A stretch of 64,000 nt of DNA from JAWBSP01 sp964632175 (GCA_964632175.1 CAZWBJ010000001.1:34240-98239); one strand, 5' to 3'; shown: positions 8,787 through 17,673, numbered from the stretch's first letter. The notes: a model not told the origin generated them from the sequence alone. Program-made: numbers and translations.

Positions 8787-9901
8787 GAATTGTAAAGAGG
8801 CCGGAGCTGGGAAAGCTCGTAACCCCGCTTCCAAACGAGAGGCTCCCCGTCCACAACTGGTTCATGCCGAAGGAGGGGTTTTCCCGGGATTTGGTGGCAA
8901 TGATTTTGAACAGTTTCTGGCTGTACAAGGGTGACTTGGTTCTGGACCCGTTTGTGGGAGGGGGGACCACCTGCCTGACCTGCAAGGAGTTTGGGATTGA
9001 CAGCATAGGTCTCGAGGTTCACCCGCTAATGCTCTTTGCTTCCAGAGCAAAGACGAGGGATTACTCCCTTCATGAGCTGAGGCAGAAGGTGGAGAACTTT
9101 CTCTCGGAGGAGCCGGAGCCAGAGGAACCTTCTCCTCAGCTGACCAGATTTTTTCCGCCACACGTCCTGAGGGAGCTCTGGGGGTACAGGTGCAGGATTC
9201 TAGAAATGAGCGGGGAGGAGAGGGACTTTTTGCTCCTGGCTCTCCTGAGGGCGGCGGTCCGGTGCTCTTGGATTGAGAAGGACGGAGCGGTGGTCAAGGT
9301 GAGGGAGAGACCGGTTCCTCCTTTTAGGGGAACCTTCCAAAAGGTACTTGGCTGGATGCTGGATGATCTGGAGAGGCTGAAAACCAAGAAGGCTCGGGTG
9401 GAGGTGAGGGATGCAGATGCCCGTCACCCGCTGGACGAGGAGGTGGATGCGGTCATCACCTCCCCGCCCTACCTGAACAAGGAGGAGTACCAGAAGGCCT
9501 ACTGGGTGGAGGAGGAGATATGCGGTCTGGAGAGGAGGGGGAGGGAGGCTTTCTTGGGGAGCGGCCAGGCGGGGAGAAGAGAGCTTTCGGTGGTTGGGAG
9601 GCACCTCAAGGGGAAGGAGAGTCCGGAGGTCCTGGCGTACTTTTGTGACATGTTTAGAGTCTTGGAGAATCTCTACGCCTGCTGCAAGGAGGGGGCCAAA
9701 GTGGCGCTCGTCACCTCGGATGCGGGCTTCAGCGACAGGGTAGTGGAGGTTTGTCTCCCCCTCTCCGGTCTGGCGGAGGAGGCGGGATTCAAGGCGAGGA
9801 AAATGCTGGTGGTCAACGAACGCTTCTGCACCACCCCTTCTAGGCGAAAAATAGGAAAGATGCAGGAGGCGATCATCTTTCTGGAGAAGGGTCCGGCTTG
9901 A
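8783..9901 (+). CDS. DNA methylase-like SAM methyltransferase (SPPY type)
   Basis: 372 residues. The SAM-binding motif I is DPFVGGGTT near residue 55 and the catalytic motif IV is TSPPY near 226. That motif is typical of amino-methylating (N4-cytosine or N6-adenine) enzymes of the N6_N4_Mtase fold, acting on DNA or possibly RNA. Motif I precedes motif IV. I start it at 8783, where ATG overlaps the rfcL TGA, because the open frame further upstream only runs antiparallel to rfcL coding. No restriction endonuclease gene is adjacent, so it would be an orphan. Its end overlaps convergent moaA by 29 bases. Target base and sequence are unknown. Confidence 0.75.
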   Translation: MRIVKRPELGKLVTPLPNERLPVHNWFMPKEGFSRDLVAMILNSFWLYKGDLVLDPFVGGGTTCLTCKEFGIDSIGLEVHPLMLFASRAKTRDYSLHELRQKVENFLSEEPEPEEPSPQLTRFFPPHVLRELWGYRCRILEMSGEERDFLLLALLRAAVRCSWIEKDGAVVKVRERPVPPFRGTFQKVLGWMLDDLERLKTKKARVEVRDADARHPLDEEVDAVITSPPYLNKEEYQKAYWVEEEICGLERRGREAFLGSGQAGRRELSVVGRHLKGKESPEVLAYFCDMFRVLENLYACCKEGAKVALVTSDAGFSDRVVEVCLPLSGLAEEAGFKARKMLVVNERFCTTPSRRKIGKMQEAIIFLEKGPA

Positions 9902-10784
9902 AGTAGGGCTCCCTCCTCTCGTTGGCCAGAAGGAAGGCTCTCCTCACTTCCCCCCCATTCCCCTCCCTCAACGGTCCGAGCACATCCAAGAGGTTGTCGT
10001 TTCTCAGCAGGCAGGGTTTGAGGTACCCATCCGGGGTCAAGCGCAGTCTGGTGCAGTGAAGGCAGAATTCGGAATTGTGTAGCGGGCGCACCACCTCCAC
10101 CTCCCCGTCTGCCGTGAAGTACTTCCTCCTGAGGTGCATCTCCCTTACCTCCACTCTCTTGGCGTTCTTTTCAAGCATGGCCTCAATCGGCCGGAGATCG
10201 AGCCAAAACCGGGAGAGACCATTGTTGGGGGGTAAAAATTCTATGAGTTGAAGTATCAAACCGTTCTCCGCGCAGAATTTCATCATTCTCTCCACCTCGT
10301 CCGCGTTCACCCCCTTTAGGACTACCATGTTGATTTTGATCGGTGTGAGTCCTGCTCGCAAGGCGGCTTGAATCCCCTCCATCGCCTGCTTCAGGAGCGG
10401 TTTTCCCGTGATTCGCTGGTATCTATTTTCATCAAGAGTGGGTAGGTCGACATTGATGCGCTCCAAGCCGGCCTCGGCCAGCCTGTCGGCGAGGGTTGGA
10501 AGGAGGGTAGCGTTTGTGGTCATGGATACGTGCATGTGCGGAGGCACCCCCCTGAGGATTTCTTCTAGGTCTTCCCTGAGGGTCGGCTCCCCTCCTGTGA
10601 GTTTTACTTCTTGAATTCCGAGCTCCCCTGCCGTCCTTATCAGTTCGATCACTTCGTGTGTCTTCATGATCCTCTCCCCCCCTGCCCATCCTTCCCGGTG
10701 GCAGTAGAAGCAGCTCAGATTGCAGTTGGACGTTAAAGATATCCTCAGTCCCTTTACCCTCCTCCCCCACCTGTCAACGAGCAA
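9873..10784 (-). CDS. moaA: GTP 3',8-cyclase, molybdenum cofactor biosynthesis
   Basis: Radical SAM enzyme for the first step of molybdopterin synthesis, converting GTP to 3',8-cyclo-GTP. The SAM-cluster motif CNLSCFYC has the CxxxCxxC spacing at residues 21-28, followed by KLTGGEPTLR. The C-terminal second 4Fe-4S cluster motif CLHCTRLRLTPDG...C begins near 240 as in MoaA. 303 residues, typical. It starts 11 bases inside the end of moeA, so the two form an operon for tungsto- or molybdopterin. Its 3' end overlaps the convergent methylase gene by 29 bases. Confidence 0.94.
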   Translation of the reverse strand: MLVDRWGRRVKGLRISLTSNCNLSCFYCHREGWAGGERIMKTHEVIELIRTAGELGIQEVKLTGGEPTLREDLEEILRGVPPHMHVSMTTNATLLPTLADRLAEAGLERINVDLPTLDENRYQRITGKPLLKQAMEGIQAALRAGLTPIKINMVVLKGVNADEVERMMKFCAENGLILQLIEFLPPNNGLSRFWLDLRPIEAMLEKNAKRVEVREMHLRRKYFTADGEVEVVRPLHNSEFCLHCTRLRLTPDGYLKPCLLRNDNLLDVLGPLREGNGGEVRRAFLLANERREPYFKPDPSPER

Positions 10785-11970
10785 GGAGCTTCACCACCAC
10801 CCTCTCTCCAGCCCTGATTCTTTCCACCTCCAAGGGGATGTCGAGATATCCGTCAGCCAACCGCAGAAGGGTGATAGCGTCGGATCCCATCCTCAGTGGC
10901 TCGACTTTCAGCTCTCCCCCCTCCTTGCGCAACCTGACCAGGACGAATTCCTGCCTCCCTCTCTCTGAGGTGAGGTCGACGGAGAGCCTTGCCCGAACTG
11001 TTCTCTGCTCCATTTTCCTGCCGCTCATCCTGAGAAGATTTGGAGCCACTAGCTCTCTGAAGAGGAAGAAGGCCGAGAGGGGATTTCCAGGCAAACCAAA
11101 AACGGGTTTCCCGCTCACCATGGCAAAGAGGGTGGGCTTTCCCGGTTTGGTGGCCAGTCCATGAAAAACGGAGGGTAGAGAGGAGGGGAGGAGATCCCCC
11201 ACACCAGCCGAGGTCCCCCCCGTCACGATAAGGGCGTCGCAAGTCCTGAGGCCCTCCTCTATTTTCCTCTTCAGGATCCTAGGTTCGTCTGGCGCGATTC
11301 CCAAGAACACTCCTTGGCATCCCAACTCCTGAACGGCGCAGCACAGCATAGGGCCGTTAACGTCAAAGACTTTACCTTTCCGCAGGGTCCCGTCTAGGGG
11401 CACGAGTTCCCTTCCAGTGGAGAGAATCCCAACCTTGGGGGGGAGGAAAACTCTGACCGTCCTCACCCCTCCCGCCGCCAGAGCCCCTATCATTGCGGCG
11501 GTTAGCTCTCGGTTTTTTTCCACGATTTTATCTCCCTTTTTCATTCTCGAACCCCTCTTTACTACGTTCTCACCCACCGCCACCGAGCGGTAGATTTCGA
11601 CGGATTTTACCCCCCGAGTAAACTCCACCGGCACAACGGCGTTCGATCCCTCTGGCATCGGGGCCCCAGTTTCGATGCGCACACAAGCCCCTTCGTGCAC
11701 GGTCAGATGCGGGATCTCTCCCGCCTTTACGAGGCCAAGGTTTCTGAGGACTATCGCTTTTTCTTCATCGGCCTCGAAGGTGTCTTCTGCTCTCACCGCG
11801 TACCCGTCCATGGCGGCCCTGTCGAAGGGAGGAAAATCCACCCTTGCTTTCACGTCCTCAGCGAGGATTTTTCCAAGTCCCTCCTCTATCCTGACTCGTT
11901 TCACCTTGGGGGTCTTCCACATCCTCTCAACTTCCCCACGTGCTTGTTGCAGTGTTATCACACGGAACAT
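10774..11970 (-). CDS. moeA: Molybdopterin molybdenumtransferase
   Basis: Inserts molybdate (or tungstate in thermophiles) into adenylylated molybdopterin. The 398-residue frame has the MoeA N-terminal domain (VDFPPFDRAAMDGYAV), the central MoCF-binding fold with GILSTGREL and GGTSAGVGD (canonical GGxSxGxxD), GLPGNPLSAF, and the C-terminal beta-barrel domain. It leads the moeA-moaA operon; the stop lies 11 bases inside moaA. A TATA-like box is centred 28 bases before the ATG. Confidence 0.95.
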   Translation of the reverse strand: MFRVITLQQARGEVERMWKTPKVKRVRIEEGLGKILAEDVKARVDFPPFDRAAMDGYAVRAEDTFEADEEKAIVLRNLGLVKAGEIPHLTVHEGACVRIETGAPMPEGSNAVVPVEFTRGVKSVEIYRSVAVGENVVKRGSRMKKGDKIVEKNRELTAAMIGALAAGGVRTVRVFLPPKVGILSTGRELVPLDGTLRKGKVFDVNGPMLCCAVQELGCQGVFLGIAPDEPRILKRKIEEGLRTCDALIVTGGTSAGVGDLLPSSLPSVFHGLATKPGKPTLFAMVSGKPVFGLPGNPLSAFFLFRELVAPNLLRMSGRKMEQRTVRARLSVDLTSERGRQEFVLVRLRKEGGELKVEPLRMGSDAITLLRLADGYLDIPLEVERIRAGERVVVKLLAR

Positions 11971-11994
11971 CAGAAATTTAAGAAATCAACCAAA

Positions 11995-12001
11995 CTTTAT
12001 A
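11995..12001 (-). promoter_or_regulatory. TATA box of moeA
   Basis: Reads TATAAAG on the minus strand, centred 28 bases before the moeA ATG at 11970. This predicts a leaderless or nearly leaderless transcript of moeA-moaA. Confidence 0.5.
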
Positions 12002-12055
12002 CGGCAATGATGAAACTGGGCTAGGGATACGTGAACTGAACCCAAGCTTCTGAGC

Positions 12056-12454
12056 CTACGTCTCAAGCTGGATGCCCAATTCCCGCGCCTTTTTGAGGAG
12101 TTCGGAGTACTGGCTCTTTATTTTCTCCCTTTCAATCTCAGCGGCTCTTTCGGAGAAGCTTATGTTGATGGTTTCTTTGGGCACAAGCTCGAAGATTTCC
12201 ATTTTCACCGAGAGCGGCACAAACTCCCCTTTCGGCCCCTCCTCATAGCTGAGCGAGATCCTAGCGGGTTTTTCCGCCCCACCTACCTTGCTGAGCTCGT
12301 CGATCAGCTTCCCCACCAGCTCCCCCCAAGCTTTTCTGCTCGCCTCTTTAGCCTCCGAGGGCACCTTGGAGTACATGTAGGCATAGAACCATCGCTTGAG
12401 TCTGAAGATGGCTCCCCTTCCAGTGGGAGAAATTCTGAACTTCTGCTCGGTCAT
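12056..12454 (-). CDS. Unknown small charged protein
   Basis: 132 residues that I do not recognise. The N-terminal half starts MTEQKFRISPTGRGAIFRLK and contains aromatic patches (RWFYAYMYSK). The C-terminal third is a probable amphipathic helix rich in Glu, Lys and Arg (about 100-132). No cysteine motifs, signal peptide or membrane segment. It has its own promoter: GGATAAAAGT (12473-12482 on the plus strand) gives a TATA about 24 bases before the ATG. It stands alone between moeA and the two tRNA genes. Codon use resembles its neighbours, so it is probably a real gene. Confidence 0.65.
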   Translation of the reverse strand: MTEQKFRISPTGRGAIFRLKRWFYAYMYSKVPSEAKEASRKAWGELVGKLIDELSKVGGAEKPARISLSYEEGPKGEFVPLSVKMEIFELVPKETINISFSERAAEIEREKIKSQYSELLKKARELGIQLET

Positions 12455-12821
12455 CTCCGAGTCGGAAGCCTAGGATAAAAGTTGTGCCTCCGGGCAGATG
12501 CCTTCAAAAAGATTCTGAGATTCGTGGACAGGTTCTTCTGGAATACCAGCTCAAACAGCTAAAGAAGCGGGGATCTCCAACGTCTTACTGTAAATAACAG
12601 CGGCCGATTCGAACCGAAGATGATGATTCTCACTACTCTCCGATGAGCGAGCCCAGCAGACAGAGGCCGCGAAAGTTTGGGCAAACGAAACTCCCAGCAA
12701 GGGCGAACGTTTTCTCGTGCTGTTTGGTGGATAGAAGCATTCGTTGAAGTAACGATTAGTCCATTCCGTGCTCCTGGTAGAATCAAGAGAGGCAGTGGAG
12801 ATGGCTGAAGGACACAACAGG
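12455..12821. other. Intergenic stretch with no recognised gene
   Basis: 367 bases between the unknown gene's promoter and tRNA-Glu. It is less GC-rich than the flanks and any open frames lack the codon pattern of the neighbours. It contains ATGATGA-like and GATGAGC boxes near 12620-12650 that faintly recall C/D-box RNA, but no matching CTGA boxes at the expected spacing. It may hold the 3' leader of the tRNA pair or an unidentified RNA. Confidence 0.35.
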
Positions 12822-12896
12822 TGCTCCGGGCGGGATTTGAACCCGCGGCGCAGGCTCGAGAGGCCTGCATGTTTGGCCGGGCTACACCACCGGAGC
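12822..12896 (-). tRNA. tRNA-Glu (CTC)
   Basis: 75 bases on the minus strand fold as a cloverleaf: acceptor GCTCCGG/CCGGAGC, anticodon stem CAGGC/GCCTG with loop CTCTCGA (anticodon CTC), T-loop GGTTCAAATCC. Discriminator A; CCA is not encoded (next bases C C T). Two bases separate it from tRNA-Arg upstream, so both are likely cut from one transcript. Confidence 0.95.
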
Positions 12897-12898
12897 AG

Positions 12899-12973
12899 CG
12901 GGCCCGGAGGGATTCGAACCCTCGATCTGCGGCTTAGGACGCCGCCGCCCTATCCTGGCTAGGCCACGGGCCC
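12899..12973 (-). tRNA. tRNA-Arg (CCT)
   Basis: 75 bases on the minus strand: acceptor GGGCCCG/CGGGCCC, anticodon stem GCGGC/GCCGC with loop GTCCTAA (anticodon CCT, reading AGG), T-loop GGTTCGAATCC. Discriminator G, CCA not encoded. AGG is very common in the genes of this window. It is the first gene of the tRNA-Arg/tRNA-Glu pair and is divergent from the gene at 13014. Confidence 0.95.
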
Positions 12974-12982
12974 CCAAATACA

Positions 12983-12990
12983 TATTTAAA
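12983..12990 (+). promoter_or_regulatory. TATA box of the 13014-aglB-hisS operon
   Basis: TATTTAAA centred about 28 bases before the ATG at 13014, consistent with a leaderless transcript. The short AT-rich island is shared with the divergent tRNA pair, whose own start signal must also lie here. Confidence 0.5.
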
Positions 12991-13013
12991 GGCAGAAACA
13001 AAAAGGCATAAGC

Positions 13014-13343
13014 ATGGGAGCGACAAGAGCACTGGGGGCGTTGCTGTTGCTAGCATGTGTGGTGGTAATAGTGTTGTACATCGGCTGGTTACTGGCCCCG
13101 CGGATTTCAGCGTTGCAGGGTCTGCTCAAGGTAGGTTCACTGGAACTCTGGCCCAAGGATAGGACGGTTTCTTTATGGATAGCCCTCCCTGTAATCGTAG
13201 GGGTTTGGGTGGTGTGTGGCTTGGGTGCTTGGCTGGGATGGATCATGGCAACCACCAAGGAAGTGGCACCTGCACCAGTGGAGGAGAAAAAGGCTGAGGA
13301 GAAAGAAAAGGCCGAAGCCGCACCAAAGAAAGAGAAAAAGTAA
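13014..13343 (+). CDS. Small two-helix membrane protein with charged tail
   Basis: 109 residues, no family recognised. Helix 1 spans about 6-27 and helix 2 about 54-80, joined by a roughly 25-residue loop (PRISALQGLLKVGSLELWPK). After VAPAPVEEKKAEEKEK the tail alternates Lys, Glu and Ala and is probably cytoplasmic and disordered. It lies 23 bases before aglB in the same operon, with the promoter in front, so it may assist the oligosaccharyltransferase or be a general membrane factor; that is inference from context only. A ribosomal-stalk-like Ala/Glu/Lys tail alone is not diagnostic. Confidence 0.7.
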   Translation: MGATRALGALLLLACVVVIVLYIGWLLAPRISALQGLLKVGSLELWPKDRTVSLWIALPVIVGVWVVCGLGAWLGWIMATTKEVAPAPVEEKKAEEKEKAEAAPKKEKK

Positions 13344-13366
13344 TCTCTTCCATCCCCCAGAGCTGG

Positions 13367-15640
13367 ATGAGGCTAAACTTCCGCAGATGGGTTATTCTGT
13401 TTTATCTGCTGGGGCTCGCGGCCTTCTCCTTCTACCTCCTCAACATCCCGGGCAAGAAATACAGGGTTCTGACCACTTCTGACTCCGGGTTCTTCGCGGG
13501 CATCGCGGAGGAGCTAAACTCTAGAAACGGTTTTATGGATCGCTACCCCCGTTCCCATGCCCCTACGGGCTGGCCGGTGGGAGTGCAGGATCAGGGGCAA
13601 CCCCTCCTCGCCGTCATGCTCTACCGGGGGGTGTCGGCTGTGTTCCCGGGTGTGCAGCTCATGGATGTGATCAACCTTTGGTCCCCTCTCCTCTTCGCGA
13701 TTTTTCTCTTTGCGGTTTTCCTCATTGCCCGGGAACTCGCGGGAGATCTGGCAGGTTGCGCAGCAGCGTTTTTCGCGAGCGTGCTGGTGGGAAGCATCTA
13801 CTGGTGCAAGTTTGCCGCCTTCGACAGGGAGGCGCTGACCATCGTTCTCTCCTGTTGGACCCTGTACCTCTCCATTCTAACCTTCAAGCGCTCCAGCCTC
13901 ACCCTAGCCTTCCTGGCGGGGCTCACGTACTCTCTGCTGGGTCTGAGCTGGGGAGGGTGGCTTTACCTAGCCCCGGTCCTCCTAGCTGCCCTTCTCCTCC
14001 TCCTCTTTCACGATTTCCTCCTCTCCCTGTTCAGGGAGAAGGGCTTTCTTTCCTCCCTCTCCTTCGTGTTTAGGCGGCACTGGAGAACCGTGCTGGGTGT
14101 GGCCTGCATCTTCGTCACGGTAACAGCAACGGTGTGGCTCTTGGGAGGATCCCCGCCGGACTGGGTGGGCTTCGGCAGGACCCTGCTCGGTTACGTCGGT
14201 ATTGGCGGCGGGGGAGGCGGCGCACTGGATGTAACGAGATATGCCTCGGAGATGCAGGCCCCCAGCTCCTTCGGGGAGGTTTTCTCTGGCATGTACCGCA
14301 ACGACCTATTGAACAGAATCGTCCTCCTCCTGCTCGTGGTGGGCGTGATGAAGGTCCTGATAACGCGCAGAAAGTGGGAGTGGGTCGCTCTCCCTTGGCT
14401 GGTGATTCTCATGGGGCTGGTCTGGCCGGGGAGAGGGCAGGCGAGGTTCGACAGGCTTTGGTGGCCTTTTGTGGCCGTGATGGCCGGGGTGGGGGTGGGG
14501 GCTCTCGTTTCGGCTTTCAGGTGGGTAGTCAAGGAAAGGCACGAGACTCTACATTTCCTGAGACCCCTCCCGTTCGTTCTTGTCTTTCTCTCTCTCCCCT
14601 TTGCCAACAACGCGATCTCGGTGGCGCGCGTCACGACTCCCCCCACAGAGTGGCGCGGCGGGGGGTTCGACCAAGCTCTGGTTGAGGCTTGCCGCTGGCT
14701 TGAAAACAACACTCCTGAGGATACCGTCGTAGCCATCGAGTGGTCCTACGGGCACCTTCTCACAGGGGCATCGAGAAGGAGGAGTGTATGCGACGGGGTG
14801 GAGTCCTTTGGGGAGGAGGGGAAGTGGGAGAACGATCCCTCTGTACCGTGCCACCCCCCCGACTATATTTACTATATTTCGGGGAAGCGTGCAATCACCT
14901 ACGGGCTGGACATTAACCTCCTCCTCTTGGAACCCTACCGGATTTACGGCAGGAGGACCGACGTGCTGAGGATGCCATACATGGATGCGGCCGAGCTCGA
15001 GTGGTTTCTGAGGACCTACCGAGATAACTTTGGAGTGAGGATCGACTATCTCGTGTTTGATTTCTATGACTACCTCAACGCCTCCTGGGTCGATCAGAAC
15101 TTGTACTATTTCTACACCCTGCGCTCCTCCCCCCTGTACACTCCCTCGGCTCCCCCGGAGAATGTGGGCGAGAACCTCCTCCTCCTTCACTTCGGAGAGA
15201 ATCGTGAGAACGTGATAATCAACACCTCCACCAAGGAGGCCTACCTCGTGGTGGAGAATGCCCCGGATCTCTTGTTCGATGGTTACCTAGAGCTCTCAGT
15301 GGACGCCCAAGGTCGCATTCAGAGCACCAACTTCCATGAGCCTACGAGGGTACCGGATTTGAACGAGACGGTGGTGATACCGATGAGCGACGGTTCGGTT
15401 TTGGGCGGGGCGATCTTTCCCTCAAGGACAAAGGAGGTTAAGGCCAGAGGGGCAAGCATGGCCAGAGTGGTTTATGGGGGGGTGGAGAACCGCCCGGAGT
15501 TCTTGGAGCCAGCTTTTGTCAGCAGCAATTATCAGGTGATTCTCGTCCGAGTGCTGTGGGATAAGGTTCCACCCCCGCCACCTCCACCAAACTGGGTGGA
15601 GATAGAGGTTTCCCAGGGGGGCGGACGTGCAGAGGGTTAA
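13367..15640 (+). CDS. aglB: Oligosaccharyltransferase AglB (STT3 family)
   Basis: Membrane enzyme that transfers lipid-linked glycan to Asn in secreted and membrane proteins. 757 residues: about a dozen hydrophobic segments up to residue 420, then a soluble domain. The first external loop has TSDSGFFAG (near 37), matching the metal-binding Asp position. A YASEMQAPSSFGE segment near 290 fits the Glu-containing external loop 5 motif. The sequon-binding motif, usually WWDYG, reads IEWSYGHLL near 458. The stop overlaps hisS by 14 bases. It follows a small membrane protein in the same operon. Confidence 0.9.
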   Translation: MRLNFRRWVILFYLLGLAAFSFYLLNIPGKKYRVLTTSDSGFFAGIAEELNSRNGFMDRYPRSHAPTGWPVGVQDQGQPLLAVMLYRGVSAVFPGVQLMDVINLWSPLLFAIFLFAVFLIARELAGDLAGCAAAFFASVLVGSIYWCKFAAFDREALTIVLSCWTLYLSILTFKRSSLTLAFLAGLTYSLLGLSWGGWLYLAPVLLAALLLLLFHDFLLSLFREKGFLSSLSFVFRRHWRTVLGVACIFVTVTATVWLLGGSPPDWVGFGRTLLGYVGIGGGGGGALDVTRYASEMQAPSSFGEVFSGMYRNDLLNRIVLLLLVVGVMKVLITRRKWEWVALPWLVILMGLVWPGRGQARFDRLWWPFVAVMAGVGVGALVSAFRWVVKERHETLHFLRPLPFVLVFLSLPFANNAISVARVTTPPTEWRGGGFDQALVEACRWLENNTPEDTVVAIEWSYGHLLTGASRRRSVCDGVESFGEEGKWENDPSVPCHPPDYIYYISGKRAITYGLDINLLLLEPYRIYGRRTDVLRMPYMDAAELEWFLRTYRDNFGVRIDYLVFDFYDYLNASWVDQNLYYFYTLRSSPLYTPSAPPENVGENLLLLHFGENRENVIINTSTKEAYLVVENAPDLLFDGYLELSVDAQGRIQSTNFHEPTRVPDLNETVVIPMSDGSVLGGAIFPSRTKEVKARGASMARVVYGGVENRPEFLEPAFVSSNYQVILVRVLWDKVPPPPPPPNWVEIEVSQGGGRAEG

Positions 15641-16859
15641 AGGTACCAGGGATCTTTTCGGGAGGGAGCTTAGGGCCCAGAGATATGTGAGCGAAGTGTT
15701 GTTGGAGGTTTTCAGAAGATACGGTTTTAGAGAGGTGGAGACGCCGATTTTCGAGCCACTCGAGCTCTTCACTCTCAGGAGCGGGGAAGCCGTCGTACGA
15801 CAGCTTTACTGTTTTGAGGATAAATCGGGGAGGAAGCTTGCGCTGAGGCCAGAGTTGACCGCTCCAGTGGTGAGGCTTTACTGCGAGAGGTTGAGATCCG
15901 AGCCCAAGCCCCTCAGGCTCTGCTACTTTGGGAGCTGCTTCAGGTACGAGGAACCTCAGGCGGGGAGATGGAGGCAGTTCCATCAGGCCGGAGCCGAAAT
16001 CATCGGAAGTTCCCTCCCCGCATCCGAGGTTGAAATAATGGAAATGGCTGACGAGGTGTTCGAGCGACTTGGGGTGGAGAGGAAGCTCGTGGTGGGTCAG
16101 ATCTCGCTTCTGAGGGGGATTTTGGGGGAAGCCGGGGTGGGGGCCGAAGGACAGGATCGCATCCTCCGGGCCATAGACTCAAAAGAGGAGGACAGAATAG
16201 ATCAGGAGTTGCGGAGCGCGGGGATCCCTGAGGAGGAGTGCGAAAAGCTCAAAGATCTCATCTCCCTCAGAGGCGGGAAAGAGGTGCTGGAGAGAGCGAG
16301 AGGCATGCTCGGACCATCGCCCGGCCTAGAGAACTTGGAGGAGGTAGTGGGGCTACTGGAGGAGTTGGGAATTCGCTTCGAGCTGGATCTGGGCATCGCA
16401 AGGGGGCTGGACTACTACACGGGCTGCGTTTTCGAGTTCTACTCCGCCGGCAGGCAGCTGGCGGGAGGGGGAAGGTACGATAACCTCATTGAGCTCATGA
16501 GTGGGGAAAAGGTTCCGGCCGTAGGGATCGGATTTGGCATCGATCGCATCGCGGGTCTCCTTGACTTGGGCGACGAGCCACCGCCCAATTTGTTGATACT
16601 GCCCACGGGCGAGGAGCTGGTGGGCGAGGCCCTCAAGCTCGCGAGAAAGCTGAGAGAAAAGGGAGTTTCAGTGGAGGTGGAGGTGATGGGCAGGAAGCTC
16701 TCTAAAGGATTGGAGTACGCCAACTCGCGGAAAATACCAAAAGTCTTGATCGTGGGGAAAACGGACCTCGCTGAGGGTAAGGTAACGCTGAGGGACATGA
16801 AGACGGGAGAGCAGTGGGAGGTAGAGCTGGAGAGGGTCTGGGAACTCGCTAAAACCTGA
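15627..16859 (+). CDS. hisS: Histidyl-tRNA synthetase
   Basis: Charges tRNA-His. 410 residues with class II features: motif 1 region YGFREVETPIFEPLELF, motif 2 around CYFGSCFRYEEPQ, the histidine-specific LDLGIARGLDYYTG and GGRYDNLIELM, motif 3 near IGFGIDRI, and a C-terminal anticodon-binding alpha/beta domain. The start is GTG at 15627 (VQRVKGTRD, the family's usual beginning), 14 bases inside aglB, so it is co-transcribed with it. Confidence 0.95.
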   Translation: MQRVKGTRDLFGRELRAQRYVSEVLLEVFRRYGFREVETPIFEPLELFTLRSGEAVVRQLYCFEDKSGRKLALRPELTAPVVRLYCERLRSEPKPLRLCYFGSCFRYEEPQAGRWRQFHQAGAEIIGSSLPASEVEIMEMADEVFERLGVERKLVVGQISLLRGILGEAGVGAEGQDRILRAIDSKEEDRIDQELRSAGIPEEECEKLKDLISLRGGKEVLERARGMLGPSPGLENLEEVVGLLEELGIRFELDLGIARGLDYYTGCVFEFYSAGRQLAGGGRYDNLIELMSGEKVPAVGIGFGIDRIAGLLDLGDEPPPNLLILPTGEELVGEALKLARKLREKGVSVEVEVMGRKLSKGLEYANSRKIPKVLIVGKTDLAEGKVTLRDMKTGEQWEVELERVWELAKT

Positions 16860-17673
16860 ATCCCCTCTCCTCGAAAAACTCTTTCATCAGAAGGGCATCC
16901 CTCTCGAGCACGGGGCTCTCGCTTATTACGGTGATGTCCACCTTTGAGCGCAGGATTTCCTCCCCGAGCGGCTCGAAGGGAGGGCTTCGGGAGGTGATCT
17001 CTAGATGTCGCCTCTCATTCCCCTTCCCCGGTCCCACTTTTTTGAACTCGACCCCGGTGAAGTGAGTGTGGAGGTGCTTGAAGCCTTTAAGTGCTGAGAA
17101 GACACTAGACCATTTTACCTCACCCGCCGATCTCGCGTACAAATGCGCCCAATCCACCACCGGTTGGCAGCCCTCCACCCTCCTACAGACCTCCAAGACC
17201 TCCTCCAAGCTTCCAAAAGTGTTCTGCTTTCCCATGGTTTCCAGCCCCAGTCTGACCTCATCCATTCCGGCCTTTTCCATTCTCTCCCTCAGGTCCTTGC
17301 AAGCCTCGGAGACTCTCTTCAGGGCTTCCCCAGGCGGAAGCTTGCCGTAAAACCCGGGGTGAAAGACGACAATGTCTGCACCCATGAGACGGGCCCTATC
17401 CGCTGAGTCCAAGATTCTCTTCTTGGATGCTTCGAGCTTTGGTTCCTCGGTCGAGCAGAGATTTATGAAGTACGGGCAATGAACTGAGAGTTTAATTCCC
17501 AGCTTCCCGGCCTCCTCCCCTACTTTCTTGGCCATTTCCCTCCCCATTGCCACGCCCCTCACGAATTCTATTTCCATAGCGTTCAGCTCCAGCTCGGCAA
17601 CCCTCCTGAGGCCCCCGATGGTGCTTTTATCCTTCGCAGTAATGGGGATTCCAGCCGGACCGAGGTAGATCAT
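16849..17673 (-). CDS. nfo: Endonuclease IV-type AP endonuclease
   Basis: TIM-barrel zinc enzyme that cuts DNA 5' of abasic sites in base-excision repair. 274 residues. Metal-ligand motifs are seen in order: SVHCPYF, VFHPGFYG, LGLETMGK, VVDWAHLYAR, HTHFTGV and a final SESP. This is the archaeal subgroup pattern; the bacterial TAGQG sequence is absent. The end overlaps convergent hisS by 11 bases. A TATA-like AACTTATAACC lies about 24 bases before the ATG, inside the stretch duplicated at the assembly gap. Confidence 0.85.
   Translation of the reverse strand: MIYLGPAGIPITAKDKSTIGGLRRVAELELNAMEIEFVRGVAMGREMAKKVGEEAGKLGIKLSVHCPYFINLCSTEEPKLEASKKRILDSADRARLMGADIVVFHPGFYGKLPPGEALKRVSEACKDLRERMEKAGMDEVRLGLETMGKQNTFGSLEEVLEVCRRVEGCQPVVDWAHLYARSAGEVKWSSVFSALKGFKHLHTHFTGVEFKKVGPGKGNERRHLEITSRSPPFEPLGEEILRSKVDITVISESPVLERDALLMKEFFEERGFRF

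Noticed and set aside
12768..12962. Short plus-strand frame with GGIRTLDLR-like sequence
   Set aside because: It is the antisense of the tRNA-Glu and tRNA-Arg genes, a well-known source of spurious proteins.
16849..17673. Reading the TIM-barrel protein as the missing inositol-route epimerase (IolO)
   Set aside because: It has the full set of endonuclease IV metal motifs, including DWAHLYAR and HTHFTG, and lies far from the inositol operon.
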